Shown here: positions 59,960-64,000 of the stretch, piece by piece
Position numbering within the stretch: the first letter of the stretch is position 1
Layout: the number at the start of each line of letters is the position of its first letter
From: Rhodothermus profundi
GTDB taxonomy: Bacteria; Bacteroidota; Rhodothermia; Rhodothermales; Rhodothermaceae
Length of the DNA: 64,000 bases
Assembly (NCBI RefSeq): GCF_900142415.1
Contig: NZ_FRAU01000004.1
Span: 124,001 to 188,000, forward strand
Reading direction: 5' to 3'
The notes under the pieces: model-generated
What the model was told of the DNA's origin: nothing
The model's input: only the letters and a program-made list of their open reading frames with translations
The model's database searches: none
Made by a program: the position numbers and the translations under genes

Positions 59960-62266
59960 ATGCCGGGTGTTGGCATCCGACTGTTGCTGATCGGCAGCCT
60001 CAGCTTTGGCCTGCTAACGCATTCCGCTGCTGCGCAGAACGGGGACAAACCGATCACGGTTACGGATCTGCTGCGCATCCGCCAGCTTGAAAGTCCGACC
60101 GTCTCTCCCGACGGCCGCTGGCTGGCTTACATCGTGCGCCAGATCGATACGGTCGAAACCAGACCCGAGGTGCAGTATGCCTACCGCACCCATCTGTACC
60201 TGCTCCCCACCGATGGAAGCGCGCCGCCCAGAGCCTACACGCACGGTGACCGAACGGCCCGTCAGCCCGCATGGCATCCCGAAAGCGATCAGCTCGCCTT
60301 TGTCCGTCCGGTCGAAGGCAAACCTCAGCTCTTTGTGATGCCCCTCTTTGGCGGGGAAGCGGTCCAGCTCACCGACTTCCGGTACGGCGCCAGCCGGCCG
60401 CGCTGGAGCCCGGACGGCTCGCTGCTGCTTTTTACGGCCACGCTCTCGGAGGAAGACGTACGCCGCACAGCAGGCACTCCCCCCTGGCCCGACGAGCGAC
60501 CGGCCCGCACAGCAGCCGACACCGCCGGCGTCCGCCCCGACCCAGACGGCTCGCTCGCGGAAATCCGTGCCTGGCTGGCCCGCAACGAAGCCCGCCAAAA
60601 CCCACGGGTTTTTTACCGGCTGGACTTTCAGGGAGAACTGACGCTTCAGCCGCAACTGCGCTTCCAGCACCTCTATGTCGTGGAACCTCACCCGGGCGCC
60701 ACACCCCGTGCCCTGACACGTGGTTTCTTTTCGTTCACCGGAGCCGAATGGCTGCCTCATGGCCAGCAGGTCGTAGCGGCTGCCCGGATCGACTCCACGC
60801 GCCACCCCGACCGCATCCGAGGCAGTGATCTCTATCTGATTGACGTGGATACTAGTCGTATCCATCTACTACTGCATATCGACGGCTACGCCCTCTTTTC
60901 CCCCGTGCCGTCGCCCGATGGCCAATGGATTGCCTTTCTGGCCTCTCCCCTGGCCGACTCAGGCTACGCCCAGACCGAAATTGGCCTGTTTCGCCTTGAT
61001 GGGCGCCATCCGCCTGAACTGCTCACGCTCCACTTCGACCGATCCGTGCGCAACCTGCAATGGTCGCCCGACATGCGTTACCTCTACTTTGTGGCGCCTT
61101 CAAACGGCGGCTTTCCTCTCTACCGCATTGCGTTCTTCGACCTGCATCCTCCACGTCCCTCCCGAACCGCCCCAACCGACACAACGCAGGTCTCCCGCGC
61201 GCGCTTTACGGCCGATGAAGTTGTGCGACGAACGCCAGAAATTGAACGCCTGCTTGATTACGAAAAAGGGGTGCGCGCCTATACGTTGAGTGAAGCAACG
61301 GTGTACTACGTACTTACCGAATCGACCAATCCTTACGAGCTCTATGCAGCGGATCTGGCCTTCAAACGCCCCCGTCGCCTTACCGAACACAACGCTTCCT
61401 GGCTGCGCAGCCGACGCCTGAGCCGACCCGAACCCTTTACGCTCCGCCGCGACACGCTGGAAATTCAGTACTGGGTGATGAAGCCCGCCTTCTTTGAAGA
61501 AGGCCGGCGCTATCCGATGCTCCTGGAAATTCATGGAGGGCCGGCCGCCATGTGGGGACCCGGCGAAGCCACGATGTGGCACGAGTTTCAGTTCTTTGCA
61601 AGCAAAGGCTTTGCCGTCGTGTTCTCGAACCCGCGGGGATCCGGAGGCTACGGGCAAGCCTTCCGACGCGCCAACTACCAGGACTGGGGCGATGGCCCGG
61701 CCGGCGATGTGCTGGCTGTCGCCAGCGCAGCCGCCCGGCTACCATGGATTGATCCAACCCGCCAGGTGGTAACCGGAGGTTCCTATGCGGGCTACCTGAC
61801 CGCCTGGATCGTCGCGCACGACCATCGCTTTCGGGCCGCTGTGGCTCAGCGGGGCGTTTACGACCTGCAAACGTTTCTAGGCGAAGGGAACGCCTGGCGC
61901 CTGGTCCCCTGGCACTTCGGCGGCTATCCCTGGGATCAGGAAACGCCCGCCTTGCTGCACGGCGACACAGTCTCGGTGCGCGACGTCCTGTTGTACAACT
62001 CACCCATCACCTGGGTACACCAGATCCGTACGCCCCTGCTCATCCTGCACAGCGATCAGGATCTGCGGACTGGTGTTATTCAAAGTGAAATGCTCTACAA
62101 AAGCCTGAAAATTCTGGGACGCCCCGTCGAGTACGTCCGCTACCCGAAAGAAGGGCACGAATTGTCTCGTTCAGGCGATCCAAAGCGGCGCATGGACCGT
62201 ATTCTCCGCATCTACGAATTCTTCATGCGTTACCTGCCTGCCGAAACGCCTTCCGCTTCGGAATGA
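59960..62266 (+). CDS. S9-family serine peptidase (prolyl-oligopeptidase-like)
   Basis: A 768-residue protein. The signal peptide is MPGVGIRLLLIGSLSFGLLTHSAAAQ. A beta-propeller N-terminal half (for example SPTVSPDGRWLAYIVRQ and ASRPRWSPDGSLLLFT) covers the catalytic domain. The Ser is in TGGSYAGYLTAWI, the Asp in LILHSDQDLRTG and the His in YPKEGHELSRSG. The nucleophile elbow GGSYAGY fits the acylaminoacyl-peptidase-like group. It should degrade short peptides in the periplasm. ATG 59960 is chosen because the signal peptide starts there. Its stop overlaps the next gene by 4 bases. Confidence 0.9.
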   Translation: MPGVGIRLLLIGSLSFGLLTHSAAAQNGDKPITVTDLLRIRQLESPTVSPDGRWLAYIVRQIDTVETRPEVQYAYRTHLYLLPTDGSAPPRAYTHGDRTARQPAWHPESDQLAFVRPVEGKPQLFVMPLFGGEAVQLTDFRYGASRPRWSPDGSLLLFTATLSEEDVRRTAGTPPWPDERPARTAADTAGVRPDPDGSLAEIRAWLARNEARQNPRVFYRLDFQGELTLQPQLRFQHLYVVEPHPGATPRALTRGFFSFTGAEWLPHGQQVVAAARIDSTRHPDRIRGSDLYLIDVDTSRIHLLLHIDGYALFSPVPSPDGQWIAFLASPLADSGYAQTEIGLFRLDGRHPPELLTLHFDRSVRNLQWSPDMRYLYFVAPSNGGFPLYRIAFFDLHPPRPSRTAPTDTTQVSRARFTADEVVRRTPEIERLLDYEKGVRAYTLSEATVYYVLTESTNPYELYAADLAFKRPRRLTEHNASWLRSRRLSRPEPFTLRRDTLEIQYWVMKPAFFEEGRRYPMLLEIHGGPAAMWGPGEATMWHEFQFFASKGFAVVFSNPRGSGGYGQAFRRANYQDWGDGPAGDVLAVASAAARLPWIDPTRQVVTGGSYAGYLTAWIVAHDHRFRAAVAQRGVYDLQTFLGEGNAWRLVPWHFGGYPWDQETPALLHGDTVSVRDVLLYNSPITWVHQIRTPLLILHSDQDLRTGVIQSEMLYKSLKILGRPVEYVRYPKEGHELSRSGDPKRRMDRILRIYEFFMRYLPAETPSASE

Positions 62267-63048
62267 GCAACCGTCTGGCCGCTGAACTTCAGCGCTGGCG
62301 TCAGGCCCTGCAGCGTCTTGACCGCCAGACAGTTCTTGTCCTGCTGGCTGCGCCCCTGCTGGCCTACCTGCACCTGCTGATTGGACGGCGCCGGTTCTAC
62401 CTGGACACGCTGGTGCCTATACTGACGCTTCCAGAAACGCCTCTGGCCGCCTGGGCCTGGTGGACAGGCTTGCAGGCGCTGCTGGGCTTCGTAATTCCGG
62501 TGTTGCTCCTTCGTTTCGGCTTTCGTCGTCGCCTCACCGAGATCGGTCTGGGTCCGGGCGACCTGCGCTTCGGCCTGACTGTGCTGGCGGTCTACGTACC
62601 AATCGTCCTGCTGGGCACCTGGGTACTTTCGGCCGACCCGGCCTTTCAGGCCATCAACCCGCGTCTGCGTCCTGCCATCCATGACTGGCTCCTCTTTGTC
62701 CTGTACGAATTGCTCTTTCTGATGTACTGGATCGGCTGGGAGTACCTCTGGCGTGGGTTCGTCCTGTTCGGGACAGCACCCACCCTGGGCCTCTATGCCA
62801 TCTTTGTGCAGATGTTGCCCTTTGCCGCCCTGCACGTTAACAAGCCACCTGCTGAAGCACTCCTTTCCATTCCAGGTGGACTCCTGCTAGGAGCTCTGGT
62901 GTGGCGCTGCCGCACTTTCTGGATTGCCGTCCCGATTCATTTCGTGCAGATGCTGGCCCTCGACTTCTGGTGCACGCTCCGCCTGCGCACCGGGCTGAAT
63001 GGTCTCGGCCTGCAAACGCTGTGGCAGATCCTCGCCCATGGCTGGTAA
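62263..63048 (+). CDS. CPBP-family intramembrane protein with altered EExxxR motif
   Basis: A 261-residue membrane protein with about seven helices. The CPBP/Abi motifs are present in changed form: WIGWEYLWRGFVLFG, where the first Glu of EExxxR is Trp, FAALHVNKPP with the second-motif His, and VPIHFVQM with the third-motif His. The family includes Rce1-type CAAX proteases and bacteriocin-immunity proteins, and its bacterial members often have no proven activity. It overlaps the S9 peptidase stop by 4 bases (ATGA) and is co-transcribed. Loss of one Glu makes protease activity doubtful. Confidence 0.8.
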   Translation: MSNRLAAELQRWRQALQRLDRQTVLVLLAAPLLAYLHLLIGRRRFYLDTLVPILTLPETPLAAWAWWTGLQALLGFVIPVLLLRFGFRRRLTEIGLGPGDLRFGLTVLAVYVPIVLLGTWVLSADPAFQAINPRLRPAIHDWLLFVLYELLFLMYWIGWEYLWRGFVLFGTAPTLGLYAIFVQMLPFAALHVNKPPAEALLSIPGGLLLGALVWRCRTFWIAVPIHFVQMLALDFWCTLRLRTGLNGLGLQTLWQILAHGW

Positions 63049-63144
63049 CCCCTCCCTGTTGCGCTGGAGGCACCACACGCAGCTTTCTGGCCGCTCTGGC
63101 CTCGCCCATGCCCTGCGCAGAGCTACAACCGCTGGAGATATCCC

Positions 63145-64000
63145 CTACGGGGGAGAAGTGGCGAATACAAGTGCAAGCGTAAGCATGTGCAGGGGAGGCA
63201 ATCCCAGACGTTCAAGCTGTACAGTGTAGCCTGCGGTGAGCGGCAAATTGCCCAGATGGGTTGCCAGCATAAAGCCTGCGGCCGGCTGCCAGCCGCCCGC
63301 TTCGGGAAGACGTCCGATACGGTCCAGTCCGCCCAGCACGGCAAACGCCTTGCTTAACCGATAGGTAGCGCCTAACCGGAGTTGTCCCTTCCGCGCCCAG
63401 CGTCGCTCCGAAACCAGTCCTTCGCGAGGCGCATCGCCCACAAGCTGCACGCGGCGCCTGCGCACCTCGACAGAAGTGAACGCCACCTGGTACTCGCCCA
63501 GTAACCGCAGGCGTCCGGCCAGCACCTGCCACGATGCCCCCACGCGCACGCGGATAGGGAAACGATCCGAGGTAGTACTGCCCTGCTGCGGTCCGTAGAG
63601 ATCGGCAGTGTTCCAGGTATAGCGGGCCAGCACGTCATCAATTGCCAGCCCCAGATGTAACGATTCAGACGCCTGGTAAAGCAGCCCCAGATCAAGTCCT
63701 ATGCTCTGCACCGGGCGCAGCCCCTCAAACAGATCGGCGCGAAAGAATTGCAATCCCAGCCCCAGGGTAAGGCGATGGCTTACCTGGGTGCCAAAAGCCA
63801 CCAGCAACGCGTATTCATCGGTGCGGTAGGTCTGCGTGTGGTAGCCACTGGCGTCACGTCCGTCGATATTACGCACGCCGGCATGGCGGAGCACCACGGC
63901 AATACCAGCTCGCGGCGGCATGCGCGTTGCCAATTGGACACTCTGCAACTCCCGGTCCAGTGCCATCAACGCACTGCTGAGCGCCAGGACAGGTTGCGTG
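63145..64000 (-). CDS. PorV/PorQ-type outer-membrane barrel protein, N-terminus outside the window
   Basis: At least 284 residues, open to the right edge. Barrel-like strands run throughout, for example LVAFGTQVSHRLTLGLGLQFFRADLFEG, SIGLDLGLLYQASESLHLGLAIDDV and GQLRLGATYRLSKAFAVLGGLD. This repeats the pattern of PorV/PorQ proteins (UPF0164-like), some of which work with type IX secretion. Since the frame stays open to base 64000, the true start and signal peptide are beyond the window; the TTG-ATG near 63969 is probably internal. It converges with the CPBP gene, with a 96-base gap lacking a clear terminator. Confidence 0.7.
   Translation of the reverse strand, partial: TQPVLALSSALMALDRELQSVQLATRMPPRAGIAVVLRHAGVRNIDGRDASGYHTQTYRTDEYALLVAFGTQVSHRLTLGLGLQFFRADLFEGLRPVQSIGLDLGLLYQASESLHLGLAIDDVLARYTWNTADLYGPQQGSTTSDRFPIRVRVGASWQVLAGRLRLLGEYQVAFTSVEVRRRRVQLVGDAPREGLVSERRWARKGQLRLGATYRLSKAFAVLGGLDRIGRLPEAGGWQPAAGFMLATHLGNLPLTAGYTVQLERLGLPPLHMLTLALVFATSPP

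Overview
The window is GC-rich, densely packed DNA from a chromosome of the Bacteroidota/Rhodothermota lineage. A Rhodothermus-like thermophile is the best fit (inference). Supporting features are a T9SS-type C-terminal sorting domain on a secreted protein, a TonB receptor with a carboxypeptidase-regulatory-like N-terminus, PorV/PorQ-type and six-bladed-propeller proteins, a baeRF protein, an ECF-like sigma factor and a B12-dependent ribonucleotide reductase carrying an intein. About 54 protein genes are supported, including three that are very small. I saw no rRNA, tRNA, CRISPR array or complete insertion sequence. The only mobile element is the intein.

Layout. 1-2.6 kb: end of typA, an lhgO/yfiT pair and a 2'-5' RNA ligase homologue. 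3-4.8 kb: an ammonium transporter with a 29-residue membrane peptide behind it. 4.9-6.3 kb: a Cys-rich secreted peptide followed by a frameshifted lipoprotein propeller. 6.7-8.6 kb: an ECF-like sigma factor and a baeRF translation-factor homologue. 8.6-13.7 kb: a tightly coupled five-gene operon (LolA-like carrier, two FtsX-type permeases, ATPase, outer-membrane barrel) that looks like a complete envelope lipid or lipoprotein route. 13.9-15.8 kb: on the minus strand, in AT-rich DNA, a second Cys-rich peptide gene, a lipoprotein propeller and a membrane-anchored thioredoxin fold with a CGPS motif. 16.6-22 kb: the AmrS-like radical SAM protein and nrdJ with its intein. 22.2-29.3 kb: an acidic Phe-rich repeat protein, a hypothetical protein, a GatZ-like protein, CCA transferase, oxidoreductase, Ggt and a macrodomain protein.

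29.5-42.3 kb is mostly forward housekeeping: fabF, fmt, a galactokinase-like protein lacking key motifs, MoxR, hprK, an M23 peptidase, a DUF2795-like protein, an Omp85 protein, a cNMP-binding protein, rlmD and an epimerase. The rest holds an MFS exporter, a TonB receptor plus T9SS cargo pair, recJ, a feoA-feoA-feoB iron operon behind a palindromic operator, a CzcCBA/Cus-type metal efflux operon ending in a PII-like gene, an S9 peptidase, a CPBP-family membrane protein and the end of a PorV/PorQ-type barrel.

The most interesting candidate for an undescribed system is the pair of loci at 4.9-6.3 kb and 13.9-15.8 kb. Each combines a small Cys-rich exported peptide with a lipoprotein propeller that carries the same GKGEGPGE motif. 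The second locus adds a CXXS thioredoxin, a strong intercistronic hairpin and a (TC)7 tract upstream. Other notable points are an intein placed exactly at the RNR active-site cysteine, a DnaA-box-like site over the inferred nrdJ -10 element, and the five-gene Lol-like operon.
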